Assembly: GCA_030430845.1 (NCBI GenBank)
Contig: JAUIKE010000007.1
Coordinates: forward strand, 1-64,000
Length of the DNA: 64,000 nucleotides
Source: Bacteroidia bacterium
GTDB lineage: Bacteria; Bacteroidota; Bacteroidia; Chitinophagales; Saprospiraceae
Direction: 5' to 3'
The notes under the pieces are model-generated. The model did not search any database. It was not told the DNA's origin and saw nothing but the letters and a program-made list of their open reading frames with translations. The position numbers and the translations under genes are program-made. Positions 29,997 through 39,251 of the stretch are shown here, one piece after another. Each line of letters begins with the position of its first letter. The stretch's first letter is position 1.

Positions 29997-31922
29997 ATGA
30001 TCAGGTATCTAATTACTTCTGTGCTTTTTGTCTTTTTTTCTATCCATCAGACTTTTACCCAAACTACCTATCAGGCCGAGGATGCCTATATCCACAAAGG
30101 TATTTTTGAAGATAAAAACGCAGGCTTTACCGGCCCCGGTTATGTCAATGGAGATAATGAAGTGGGGAGCTTTGTCGAATGGGTGGTGTCCACGGCAGAA
30201 GCGGGCACGCAAACCCTTACCTTTTATTATGCGAACGGAACCGATCAGGACCGGGCCATGGAATTAATGCTCAATGGAGAAATATTGGACACGCCGGTTT
30301 CCTTTCCCGGAACGGGTGACTTTACCAGCTGGGCTACTACAGAAATAACACTGGACCTGTTAAAAGGAAAAAACCTAGTACGCCTAACGGCCATAACTGA
30401 AAATGGAGGCCCCAATCTGGATAAGCTGATCGTTAGCGGCGAAAAAGGCCCTGATTTTTACAAGGTCACCACTAATGTGATTGGTGAGGGACAAGTTTTT
30501 ATCCTACAGAATGACTCTATTTTTGAAGAAGGTACGAATATAAGGGTACTAGCCGAAGCTGAAACAGGCTTTCAATTTTACAGATGGCGGGGCGATGTAC
30601 GAAACACGGAAGATAGCCTGGACATTATCGTAGATAAAGCTTATTCCTTTACCGCTGTTTTTGCGGAAGCGGGGATCCAGTTGAATGATGATTTACTAAT
30701 GGGCTGGGCCACGGTTGATGGCTGCCTAACTGGCGGAAGTGGAGGAGAAGTTCGGATGGTGACCAATCAGCAGGAACTGCAGTCGGCCGTTGCCGGCGGG
30801 GATGCGCCTATGATCATAAAAATTGTCGACACCATTCATGTTACACCTTTCGGTTATGAAATACCAATTCGCTCTAATAAAACCATTATTGGAATGGGTG
30901 AGGGAGCGGTCATAAAAGGCGGTGGATTTAAAATTCAAAATGCTGAGAATATCATCATACGGAACCTGCATATCACCGATGCCTTTGTCGATTTTGATGG
31001 CAAAACCACCGATAACGACGCCATCGAAATTAACAACAGTAAGTATATCTGGATCGATCACTGCGATTTTTCCCGTTTTGATGACGGCCTGATCGACATC
31101 AAGACTGGATCGGACTTTGTAACTGTGTCCTGGTGCCACTTTTTTAATCATAATAAGGTGATGCTGATCGGAGCCGGCGATAATGTTCCGCAAGATGTGG
31201 GGCATTTGAATGTGACGGTCCATCATAACTGGTTTGATGGGGAAGGGGGGATTGGATTGCATCAGAGGGTTCCCAGAGTCAGATATGGGAAGGTGCATGT
31301 ATTCAATAACTATTATAATAAAATTCAGATTCGCGGTCCCTTGGCTGCTATTGAAGCTGACTTGCTTGTTGAGCGGAATTATTTTCAGGATACCAAAGAT
31401 CCTCATCCCGCTCAGGGAGGAGTGGGCGATAATAAGTTAAAAGCCGTAGATAATATCTATATTAATTCATCCGGCCGGAAAGATTCGAAACTGTCGGGTC
31501 TTGTTTTTGATCCTACTGCCTTTTACCCATACGAAATGGATGAGGTGGAAGACGTCCCCTTGCTGGTTTTGCTGGGTGCCGGGAGGAAGTCTTTTGCAGA
31601 CAATGAAGCAGAAGCGGTTCAGTGCTTTGAGGGATCTACTGCGATTGAAGAAATACCAGTATCTATTATTCAGGATCTGCGGGTTTTTCCCAATCCTGGT
31701 TATGGAAAAACGATGGTTTCGTTCCATCTAAAAGAAAGGCTGGAACTGCGCTTAGATCTTATAAATGCCAATGGACAGCGGATATCAAATATTTTCCATG
31801 GGGATAAGTTGTCAGGAGAGTATGCCTTTCCGGTTAATACCGACAACCTGAGCCCGGGAGTATATTTTTTGACCTTTACTTCTAATGCGCGAATGCTGAC
31901 CCGAAGAATGGTGGTGAAGTAG
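29997..31922 (+). CDS. Pectate lyase (PL1-like) with N-terminal CBM6/35-like module and T9SS sorting tail
   Basis: YQAEDAYI...GPGYVNGDNEVGSFVEW; IWIDHCDFSRFDDGLIDIKTGSDFVTVSWCHF; C-terminal VFPNPGYGKTMVSF...GVYFLTF...RMVVK. Confidence 0.92.
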   Translation: MIRYLITSVLFVFFSIHQTFTQTTYQAEDAYIHKGIFEDKNAGFTGPGYVNGDNEVGSFVEWVVSTAEAGTQTLTFYYANGTDQDRAMELMLNGEILDTPVSFPGTGDFTSWATTEITLDLLKGKNLVRLTAITENGGPNLDKLIVSGEKGPDFYKVTTNVIGEGQVFILQNDSIFEEGTNIRVLAEAETGFQFYRWRGDVRNTEDSLDIIVDKAYSFTAVFAEAGIQLNDDLLMGWATVDGCLTGGSGGEVRMVTNQQELQSAVAGGDAPMIIKIVDTIHVTPFGYEIPIRSNKTIIGMGEGAVIKGGGFKIQNAENIIIRNLHITDAFVDFDGKTTDNDAIEINNSKYIWIDHCDFSRFDDGLIDIKTGSDFVTVSWCHFFNHNKVMLIGAGDNVPQDVGHLNVTVHHNWFDGEGGIGLHQRVPRVRYGKVHVFNNYYNKIQIRGPLAAIEADLLVERNYFQDTKDPHPAQGGVGDNKLKAVDNIYINSSGRKDSKLSGLVFDPTAFYPYEMDEVEDVPLLVLLGAGRKSFADNEAEAVQCFEGSTAIEEIPVSIIQDLRVFPNPGYGKTMVSFHLKERLELRLDLINANGQRISNIFHGDKLSGEYAFPVNTDNLSPGVYFLTFTSNARMLTRRMVVK

Positions 31923-31954
31923 AAAGGATGGTTTTGAGCTTGTGGATTTATCTG

Positions 31955-32016
31955 AATGAATGTTTACAGTGTTGATGGTGATCGGTAGGCCACCATCAAC
32001 ACTGTAAACATTCATT
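31955..32016. terminator. Convergent-gene terminator, 26-bp perfect arms
   Basis: AATGAATGTTTACAGTGTTGATGGTG-atcggtaggc-CACCATCAACACTGTAAACATTCATT; overlaps GH3 stop codon. Confidence 0.85.
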
Positions 32017-34654
32017 TTAAAACTACTCTCTCAGTCAAAACATTCGAACTCTGCCTTTCCACCCCCGGTTGTCCTCCGCCCACCGAAATGTCAAACTGTC
32101 CGGCCCGTATCTCTCTTTCATTATTTTCGTTGATAATGCGGAAAGTTTCGGAAGGCAGATTGAAACGGACCGTCTCACTTTTCCCAGCTTCCAGGAAAAT
32201 TCGATCAAAGGCTTTTAGCGACTTGAGTGGAGCAGGAAGTGGTGAGCCGATTTGAGATACATATAACTGCACCACTTCCTCTCCGTCCCGATGGCCGGTA
32301 TTCGTGACGGTCACCTCTACTGCCACAGAGTCGCCGGCTTTGATGGTTTCGGGCAACTTCAAACTGCTATATTCAAAAGTTGTATAACTCAAGCCGTAAC
32401 CGAACGGATACAGGGTTTTTCCATTAAAATACCGGTAGGTTTGGGTTGTCATATCGTATTGCTCGAAGGGCGGCAGGTCCTCCACCGATTGATAAAAGGT
32501 GACCGGTAGGCGACCGGCCGGATTGTAATCGCCAAAAAGAATGTCCGCTATGGCAGTACCACCGGCCTGGCCGGGATACCAGGCCTCCAGGATGGCCGGA
32601 ATGTTCTCGTCTTCCCAGTTAACAGCCAGGGCACTTCCGTTGAGTAAAACCAGCACGGTGGGTTTTCCAAGTGCTTGTACCTTTTGGATCAGTTCCTGCT
32701 GTACTTTTGGCAAACTCAGCTTGGTACGATCCCCTCCCCGGAAACCATCGATCTGGATATCCATTTCTTCACCTTCTAGCCGGGCAGTCAGGCCCATACA
32801 TAAAATAACGGCCTCTGCCTGACGGGCCGTTTCAAGGGCTTCTTCCAATAAGTTGGGTTTTGGAGCTGCCCAAACCAACTGCACCTGGGCGTCCGCATAG
32901 GAATCACCGGCTTCTACTTTTAGTTTATAGGATTTTCCAGCCTCCAATTCAATAGGATCGGATTTTCTTAACCTGGGATCGCCGTACTCATCCTGGAAGT
33001 GGTAGCTTGTTTTGGCGACTAATTCATCGTTGATGTATAATTGTGTATTGCAGGTACTGATAAAGCCTATTTGGTAGGTCCCGCTTTGGTTTGGCTGGAT
33101 CTCGCCCGTCCAACGTACACCGAAATTGTCATCATCCATGTCATCGCGAGGAGCGCGGTCGAACCAGTTGGCATCCAATGTCGGAACGATTTCTTCATAA
33201 AGTACGTCACCTTCGAGTTCGCGATTATCAAAATATTCGGCCTTTAAGCCAGGTGTTCCATCATTGGTAAAAAGATTGGCTTCCGGAATGGTATAAAACA
33301 TAGGCATGCCATCTGCCAGTTCGCTTCCTTGTGCGAATAAGACTTCGGTATCCGGAAGCTTGTTTTTTATTCCATCCAGGGGAGTAATTGGGTTTGATGG
33401 AACGCCATTGTAATTGCCGAGCAGCATTAGCCATTGATTAGCGTTGGGGCCTATGACAGCCACCTTCCCTAAATTTTTGCTAAGGGGTAAAGTCTGATCC
33501 TCATTTTTTAACAAGACCATGGACTTCCTGGCTGATTCTAAGGCTAAGCCTTGGTGATTTTCACTGTCCACAATGTCATAAGGAATTTGTGCGAATGGTA
33601 CCTGGCTCGGCGGGTCAAACATGCCCAGTTTAAACCTGGCCAAGAAAAGTCGCTTGACGGCCACATCAATCTCGGCTTCAGTAATCAATCCTTGCTCCAC
33701 GGCTGGTATCAGATGGAGATAAATGCCTTCACTTAGGTCGCAGTTCAGGTCACAGCCGGATTGGACGGCCAGGGCAGCGGCCTGAGCCGCGTTCTCCACT
33801 ATCTTATGATCCGCGTAAATGTCTTCAATGGCTCCACAATCGGATACGATGAAGCCTTCAAAGCCAAACTCTTCTCTTAGTATTTGTGTCATTAGTCGAT
33901 CGCTGCCGCAGCAGGCTTCGCCATTGTAGCGATTGTAGGCACACATGGCAGAGTAGGCCTTCCCTTCTTTGATACCCATTTCGAATTGGGGCAGGTAGGT
34001 TTCCCAAAGGTCTCGCTCGTTGGTGGTGGCATTAAAAATATGCCTTTCCGGTTCGGGGCCGTTATGGACGGCAAAATGTTTGACGGTAGCAATGGTTTTG
34101 TAATACCTGGGATCATCGCCCTGCAGACCTTTAATAAATTGAACGGCCATTTTACCGGTCAGGAAAGGATCTTCACCATAGGTCTCCTGGCCCCGGCCCC
34201 AGCGAGGATCCCGGAAAATATTGATGTTGGGCGACCATAGCGTCAAGCCCTGGTAAAGCGATCTTTTTCCACGACTCACAAAATTGTGGTGTTTCGCCCG
34301 GGTTTCATCACCGATCACCGTAGCGACCTCATGCATCGCCTCCTGATCCCACATGGCTCCCAGTCCGATCGCCTGAGGAAAAACCGTCGCCAGTCCAGCT
34401 CTCGCAACGCCGTGCAAACCTTCATTCCACCAATTGTATTCCGGAATATCGAGGCGCTCAATGGCCGGAGCTCCATTGAGCATCTGGCTTACTTTTTCCT
34501 CCAGCGTCATCCGGCTAACCAGATCATCTACTCTTTCTTCAAATGAGAGCCTGGTATCCTGATAGAGAGGTACTTCTTGTTTTTGGCAAGAAAGTGAAAG
34601 AATTAAACAAAAGAAAAGGAAACATACTTGGTTGAGGGACAGCCTTGCGAACAT
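32012..34654 (-). CDS. Glycoside hydrolase family 3 with PA14 insertion (beta-glucosidase/xylosidase type)
   Basis: RDPRWGRGQETYGEDPFLTG; GFIVSDCGAIEDI; PA14-like GLKAEYFDNRELEGD; C-terminal fibronectin III-like domain. Confidence 0.93.
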   Translation of the reverse strand: MFARLSLNQVCFLFFCLILSLSCQKQEVPLYQDTRLSFEERVDDLVSRMTLEEKVSQMLNGAPAIERLDIPEYNWWNEGLHGVARAGLATVFPQAIGLGAMWDQEAMHEVATVIGDETRAKHHNFVSRGKRSLYQGLTLWSPNINIFRDPRWGRGQETYGEDPFLTGKMAVQFIKGLQGDDPRYYKTIATVKHFAVHNGPEPERHIFNATTNERDLWETYLPQFEMGIKEGKAYSAMCAYNRYNGEACCGSDRLMTQILREEFGFEGFIVSDCGAIEDIYADHKIVENAAQAAALAVQSGCDLNCDLSEGIYLHLIPAVEQGLITEAEIDVAVKRLFLARFKLGMFDPPSQVPFAQIPYDIVDSENHQGLALESARKSMVLLKNEDQTLPLSKNLGKVAVIGPNANQWLMLLGNYNGVPSNPITPLDGIKNKLPDTEVLFAQGSELADGMPMFYTIPEANLFTNDGTPGLKAEYFDNRELEGDVLYEEIVPTLDANWFDRAPRDDMDDDNFGVRWTGEIQPNQSGTYQIGFISTCNTQLYINDELVAKTSYHFQDEYGDPRLRKSDPIELEAGKSYKLKVEAGDSYADAQVQLVWAAPKPNLLEEALETARQAEAVILCMGLTARLEGEEMDIQIDGFRGGDRTKLSLPKVQQELIQKVQALGKPTVLVLLNGSALAVNWEDENIPAILEAWYPGQAGGTAIADILFGDYNPAGRLPVTFYQSVEDLPPFEQYDMTTQTYRYFNGKTLYPFGYGLSYTTFEYSSLKLPETIKAGDSVAVEVTVTNTGHRDGEEVVQLYVSQIGSPLPAPLKSLKAFDRIFLEAGKSETVRFNLPSETFRIINENNEREIRAGQFDISVGGGQPGVERQSSNVLTERVVLK

Positions 34655-34675
34655 AGCGTTTTATTTTGTTCGCAT

Positions 34676-34703
34676 GAATTTACGCAATCGGTTGCGTAAA
34701 TTC
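34676..34703. repeat. Short inverted repeat upstream of GH3 gene
   Basis: GAATTTACGCAA-tcgg-TTGCGTAAATTC. Confidence 0.6.
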
Positions 34704-34739
34704 AACTTTAGAGAACAATACCTGCGGATAGTAGCTTTG

Positions 34740-34806
34740 AACATTGAAGTTTAAAAAATTATTCTCCCCCCGCCGGGGGGAGAATAATTTTTTAAACTTC
34801 AATGTT
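34740..34806. terminator. Perfect 32-bp-arm hairpin, nested in a longer imperfect inverted repeat
   Basis: AACATTGAAGTTTAAAAAATTATTCTCCCCCC-gcc-GGGGGGAGAATAATTTTTTAAACTTCAATGTT. Confidence 0.85.
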
Positions 34807-34826
34807 TGGGCCCAGAGTCGCAGATA

Positions 34827-35966
34827 TTATTCTCTAAGCCCTCTTATTACCACATTTCCTGTTCCATTCGGCAGGCAAGGATAAGTGAATTCTTTCGCCA
34901 TTTTTTTAGGATCGTTGATGGTTTCGTAAAAATCATCCAGGAATTTAATGGTTTGTCGAACGTATTTTTCATCCAGCATGGAACAATCCGTGTAGACCTT
35001 ATAAAATGCTGCTTTCAGCTCATTGAAACGGGTAATGGCCGGTTCAAACATACTCATGTCTTCAACACAATAGCCTCGGTAGCGGCGTTCACGAGTAGAG
35101 GATAATTTAAGAGCAGGGGAGGGTTGGGCATAAGGCGCCTGCACGATGCCGGCATGATCATAATCGTAGGGTACCGGAATGAGCGTGGCGGAGCTGTCTT
35201 CGCGCAGGATTTTAATGTTGTGCCGATATTGAGTGGACCAGTCGGTATTGCCGATCATATATTCAAAAACGGCCATGCGAAGGAAATAGTCGGCATCAAG
35301 CTTGTTGGGCCTCAGGCCATTTACTTTTACGATCTTGGCGTGATTTCGGGCAGCCATCTGATCCTCATCTTCCAGTATGATTCCCAAAAGCGGATCGGTG
35401 GATTTCCCCTTTTTCGTATCCTCATAAACCACCCTGACCAGACGGGCCCGAAAACTGTTTTCCGTGATCAGGTTGTATAGTTTGTAAACAAGATATTCCT
35501 GCACTACATACTTTTCATCCCTGCATGGAGTGACTAATTTGAGCTTATCCTGCCCGGTAAACAGACACTCTTCGGGAGTTTTCTTTTTGGCAAAATTGAG
35601 TCGTAAAGGAGGGTAATAACAATTTTGCCGCATTAAGCGGAAGTGCCCGCGAGTTTTGACCTTCAGAGGAAGGGCGATTTCTTCTCCAGCCGAATTAGTG
35701 TAAGCGATTTCCATCAATCGATAAGGGGTGTTTTCCGTTCGGTCGTTGAACAGCTTGCGGGTATCTCCTCTTAGTTTAAGGTCCAGGATACTGTCACTTT
35801 TAAATAAGTCGGCAGGAAGCTTGGCCGGGTCCAGTTCCTGGGCCGGGAGCAGAGCCGGAATAAGTAAATTGAAAATAAGTAGAATGAAAGCTACATTTTT
35901 ATGAAAAAAAAGAGGGCCTTTCTTCCGAATTTTTTTCTTAAAAGTAATCATAGAGGGTTCTTGCAT
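34827..35966 (-). CDS. Hypothetical secreted protein, possibly CotH-kinase-like
   Basis: LKVKTRGHFRLMRQNCYYPPLRLNF, VVQEYLVYKLYNLITENSFRARLVRVVYED, MIGNTDWS, VPYDYDHAG. Confidence 0.65.
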   Translation of the reverse strand: MQEPSMITFKKKIRKKGPLFFHKNVAFILLIFNLLIPALLPAQELDPAKLPADLFKSDSILDLKLRGDTRKLFNDRTENTPYRLMEIAYTNSAGEEIALPLKVKTRGHFRLMRQNCYYPPLRLNFAKKKTPEECLFTGQDKLKLVTPCRDEKYVVQEYLVYKLYNLITENSFRARLVRVVYEDTKKGKSTDPLLGIILEDEDQMAARNHAKIVKVNGLRPNKLDADYFLRMAVFEYMIGNTDWSTQYRHNIKILREDSSATLIPVPYDYDHAGIVQAPYAQPSPALKLSSTRERRYRGYCVEDMSMFEPAITRFNELKAAFYKVYTDCSMLDEKYVRQTIKFLDDFYETINDPKKMAKEFTYPCLPNGTGNVVIRGLRE

Positions 35967-36102
35967 TGGTGTATACTAAAAGTAGGAAATTTCAGTTAAA
36001 ATCAACAGTGCTTCCACAAAACCACTCTCCCTCTTTTGGTGTTGTTTAAGTAGTTTGTTAGATTTGATCTAAATTAAGATTAGAAAATAAGAAATAACGA
36101 CA

Positions 36103-36717
36103 ATGGACAATACTATCAGCAAAAGCCCTGTGATGCTATATACGGAAGAAACGCCCAATCCGGAATCTCTGAAGTTTGTAACTAACCGTATGCTGTATCG
36201 GGGAACGGCGGATTTCCGTGAAGAAGAATTGGCTCGCGAATGGTCTCCTCTGGGGACGGCCCTGTTTGATCTGCCTTATGTAAAGGGCGTTTATGTAGCC
36301 AATAACTTTGTGACGGTCACCAAGGAGTTCAATTACGCATGGGAAGACATCATGCTGAAATTGAAAAAATTCATCAAAGACTATATTGAAGAAGGCGGTG
36401 AAATCGTCAAAGAAGGCTTTGAAGAGGCCATGGCCAAGATCGAGGCGGAACGCGGTGCCAGTTATGAGTACTCTGAAGATGAGGCCGAGATCGTTAAGCG
36501 AATTAAAGATCTGATCGACACCTATGTGAAGCCTGCAGTGGAAGGGGACGGTGGTAATATCGAATTCGCTGCCTTCGAGGACGGAGTGGTTACCGTAATT
36601 TTGCAGGGTGCCTGTAGCGGGTGTCCATCATCAACGGTTACGCTAAAGGCAGGAATTGAAGGCATGCTCAAACGCATGGTGCCGGAAGTCAAAGAAGTAG
36701 TGGCGCAAATGGGCTAA
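36103..36717 (+). CDS. Nfu-type Fe-S scaffold protein
   Basis: TEETPNPESLKFVTNRML (Nfu N domain) and GACSGCPSSTVTLKAGIEGML (CxxC NifU-C domain). Confidence 0.95.
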   Translation: MDNTISKSPVMLYTEETPNPESLKFVTNRMLYRGTADFREEELAREWSPLGTALFDLPYVKGVYVANNFVTVTKEFNYAWEDIMLKLKKFIKDYIEEGGEIVKEGFEEAMAKIEAERGASYEYSEDEAEIVKRIKDLIDTYVKPAVEGDGGNIEFAAFEDGVVTVILQGACSGCPSSTVTLKAGIEGMLKRMVPEVKEVVAQMG

Positions 36718-36724
36718 AGTACTG

Positions 36725-36885
36725 TTTTTCAAAAAAAAGGGGGCGTCTCAAATGCCCTTCGGCTATTTCGCCAACCAATATTATTTCTTTGGGAGGTGCC
36801 CATCCTGGCACCTCCCAAAAAGAAAATTATCTGGCGGCGAATAACGACGAAGGAGTTATGAGACGCCCCCTTTTTTTTTGAAAAA
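36725..36885. repeat. Diverged composite palindromic repeat (GGGGGCGTCTCA type, element F)
   Basis: Outer IR TTTTTCAAAAAAAAGGGGGCGTCTCA / TGAGACGCCCCCTTTTTTTTTGAAAAA; central GGGAGGTGCC-catcct-GGCACCTCCC. Confidence 0.85.
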
Positions 36886-36955
36886 ATTTCAACTCTCTGC
36901 AACTTTCCAAAAATCGCGAAGTTTTCCCCTTGAATTCACTTAACCATATATCGTT

Positions 36956-37510
36956 TTGGACGTACTGCAAGACAAATATTTAATGAAAAAAGTACAAGAT
37001 GGGGATCTTAGCAAGATGAGCCTCTTGTACGAACGCCACAAACGGGATTTGTTCGGCTATTTCTACGGTCTGACCAATGATGCTGACAAGAGCGAAGACC
37101 TGGTACAGAACCTGTTTTACCGGCTTTTGAAATACCGACATACGTATCGCGGAGATGGCAAATTTGTCTACTGGATGTATTCAGTGGCCCAAAACACCTG
37201 GCGGGACCAGTTTCGCAAAAAGAAGCTCATTGATTATGGTAGCGATGCCTACACATATGACAGCTTGCCGAATAAGGAAAAAAATGCGGAAGAGTTACTC
37301 CTGGCCACGGAAAGAAAAAACTTACTGAAAGAAGCCCTGCAGCAGATTTCACCTGAAAAAAGGGAGGCCATCGTGCTCAGTCGCTTTCAGGGCTTGAAAT
37401 ATCAGGAGATTGCGAAGATCTCCAACGTATCTGAAAATGCCATCAAGGCGAGAGTTCATCGAGGATTAATGGAATTAAAGGAAATTATTTTAAAACTAGA
37501 GAATCAATGA
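36956..37510 (+). CDS. ECF-type RNA polymerase sigma factor (TTG start)
   Basis: DKSEDLVQNLFYRLLKY; SRFQGLKYQEIAKISNVSENAIKARVHRGLMEL. Confidence 0.93.
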   Translation: MDVLQDKYLMKKVQDGDLSKMSLLYERHKRDLFGYFYGLTNDADKSEDLVQNLFYRLLKYRHTYRGDGKFVYWMYSVAQNTWRDQFRKKKLIDYGSDAYTYDSLPNKEKNAEELLLATERKNLLKEALQQISPEKREAIVLSRFQGLKYQEIAKISNVSENAIKARVHRGLMELKEIILKLENQ

Positions 37511-38310
37511 AGCAGCAGGATCAAAATAATTGCCGGATCGCTATTGATTCCTTATTGAAGGAGTTAGAAAACGAAAGTTTCACAAAAGAAAAGCTGGATA
37601 TGCTGTGTCATCAATTTCCGGATTGCGCAGAAAATTTACAGACCACTCTTGCCATGTGGCAGCAATTGGAGGAGGTGCCGAGCCCGGAACCCAGCCCTGC
37701 CATGGATGCCGGCTTTTATAAAATGCTCAGCGAATTCACGACCGAACAGGCCAAGGCATCTAAGGCCTGGTGGGATCTGGATTGGGTTCGCCTCAATGGT
37801 TTTAATCTGAAATGGGTTGCGCTGGCCGGTGTTTTTATGCTTGGAATGGCCAGTGGTGTTATACTGTGGCCGGAAAAGCAAGCACGGGGGATAGCGGATA
37901 TTGAGCAAAATCTTAATAGCGATCAAGCAGTTGATTGGGTTGCATTGACTTCTGCCCAATCTACCACCGAAAGATTGATGAGCATTCAACAGATTAGAGA
38001 GCGGGCTGAACTAGACGACCAGATCGTTCAGGCGCTGGGTGAGGTACTCATGCACGATGAAAATGAAAATGTTCGCTTAAGTGCCATCGAAACTATGCTC
38101 TATTTTGCAGATAATCCCAAAGTAAGAGAAAATCTGATCCGAGCCATCCCTTATCAAAGCTCCCCCCTTATCCAGATGACGCTGGCAGAAGTTATGGTAG
38201 CGCTAAATGATTCCAGAGCCGTTAACGAGATCCGGCAATTGCTGGAAACTCAGCAGTTGGAATTAGAAGTGAAAATGAAGATGGAGGAAACGATCGAGAC
38301 TTTATTGTAA
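37507..38310 (+). CDS. Membrane protein with N-terminal anti-sigma-like region, one TM and HEAT-like repeats
   Basis: Overlaps sigma gene (ATGA); TM LKWVALAGVFMLGMASGVILW; ALGEVLMHDENENVRLSAIETMLYF helical repeats. Confidence 0.75.
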   Translation: MKQQDQNNCRIAIDSLLKELENESFTKEKLDMLCHQFPDCAENLQTTLAMWQQLEEVPSPEPSPAMDAGFYKMLSEFTTEQAKASKAWWDLDWVRLNGFNLKWVALAGVFMLGMASGVILWPEKQARGIADIEQNLNSDQAVDWVALTSAQSTTERLMSIQQIRERAELDDQIVQALGEVLMHDENENVRLSAIETMLYFADNPKVRENLIRAIPYQSSPLIQMTLAEVMVALNDSRAVNEIRQLLETQQLELEVKMKMEETIETLL

Positions 38311-38313
38311 TTC

Positions 38314-38347
38314 TTTATAGCAGCCGTCGGTCGAGGGCTGCTATAAA
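38314..38347. terminator. Hairpin TTTATAGCAGCC...GGGCTGCTATAAA
   Basis: 12-bp arms after stop codon at 38310. Confidence 0.7.
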
Positions 38348-38361
38348 CAAAAAAAATCATT

Positions 38362-39234
38362 ATGAAAAGACTGTTACTAAATTTAGCGTGCCTGCTCACG
38401 CTCAGTAGTTGTATTGGGCAGGAATTTAATGATCGCTCTGAATTTACGATTAATGCAAGCGGTATGGAGCGTTTTCAATTGTATAACCGCTGGGGAGCTG
38501 TGACCGTGAAAGCGACCAGTGGAAACACCATTAAAATGTCGGTAAAAAGGCATTTAGAGGCTAAAAAATCAACCAGGTTGGAAGAAGCCAAAAAAACTAT
38601 ATACATGGATAGTATGATGGTGGACGGTGAGTTGGTATTCTTTATTGAGCATCCTTTTCTTAAGTTGCAGTTCGATGAAGAGAGAGGGTTCGCGAGTTAC
38701 GAAAACAGCCAGTGGAAGGATGGCTGGAACTGGAAGGATGATGATAATGTACATGCGGAGTTTGCCGTTACACTGGAAATTCCTGCCCGGATGGATCTGG
38801 TCGTAGTCAATCACGATGATCCTTTGAAAGTAGATGGTATGCAAGGCGATTTAATTGCCCGGAATCACCATGACGGAGTTTGGGTGAAAAACCAGGGAGG
38901 GAATGCTGATGCACATTCTCATCATGGAGATGTAGAAGTTTTTTATACAAAAAACCCAACAAAGGAGTGTGTATACGATACGCATCATGGCGATATCAAA
39001 ATACATTTTCAACCTGGCCTGTCAGCCGATGCTTCTCTGAGTAGCCGGCATGGCGATTTTTTCACGGAAATGGACTGGAGTATACTTCCGGTGAAGGTAC
39101 AGGCACAAAAAAATAACGAAGGAACCAAATATAAAGTAAAAGCATCCGGTCAAACTTCGGTGAAGATCGGCTCAGGAGGCCCTATGCAACGCTTTAAAAC
39201 CTATCATGGGGATGTCTATCTTTTGAACAAATAA
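38362..39234 (+). CDS. DUF4097-like secreted repeat protein with HHGD motifs
   Basis: HSHHGDVEVFY, DTHHGDIKIHF, SSRHGDFF, TYHGDVYLL. Confidence 0.75.
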   Translation: MKRLLLNLACLLTLSSCIGQEFNDRSEFTINASGMERFQLYNRWGAVTVKATSGNTIKMSVKRHLEAKKSTRLEEAKKTIYMDSMMVDGELVFFIEHPFLKLQFDEERGFASYENSQWKDGWNWKDDDNVHAEFAVTLEIPARMDLVVVNHDDPLKVDGMQGDLIARNHHDGVWVKNQGGNADAHSHHGDVEVFYTKNPTKECVYDTHHGDIKIHFQPGLSADASLSSRHGDFFTEMDWSILPVKVQAQKNNEGTKYKVKASGQTSVKIGSGGPMQRFKTYHGDVYLLNK

Positions 39235-39251
39235 ACTAAAAAATAGGAAAT

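Noticed and set aside
36725-36885. CRISPR-like or tandem repeat array
   Set aside because: The repeats are inverted arms of one element, with no regularly spaced direct repeats and no cas genes.
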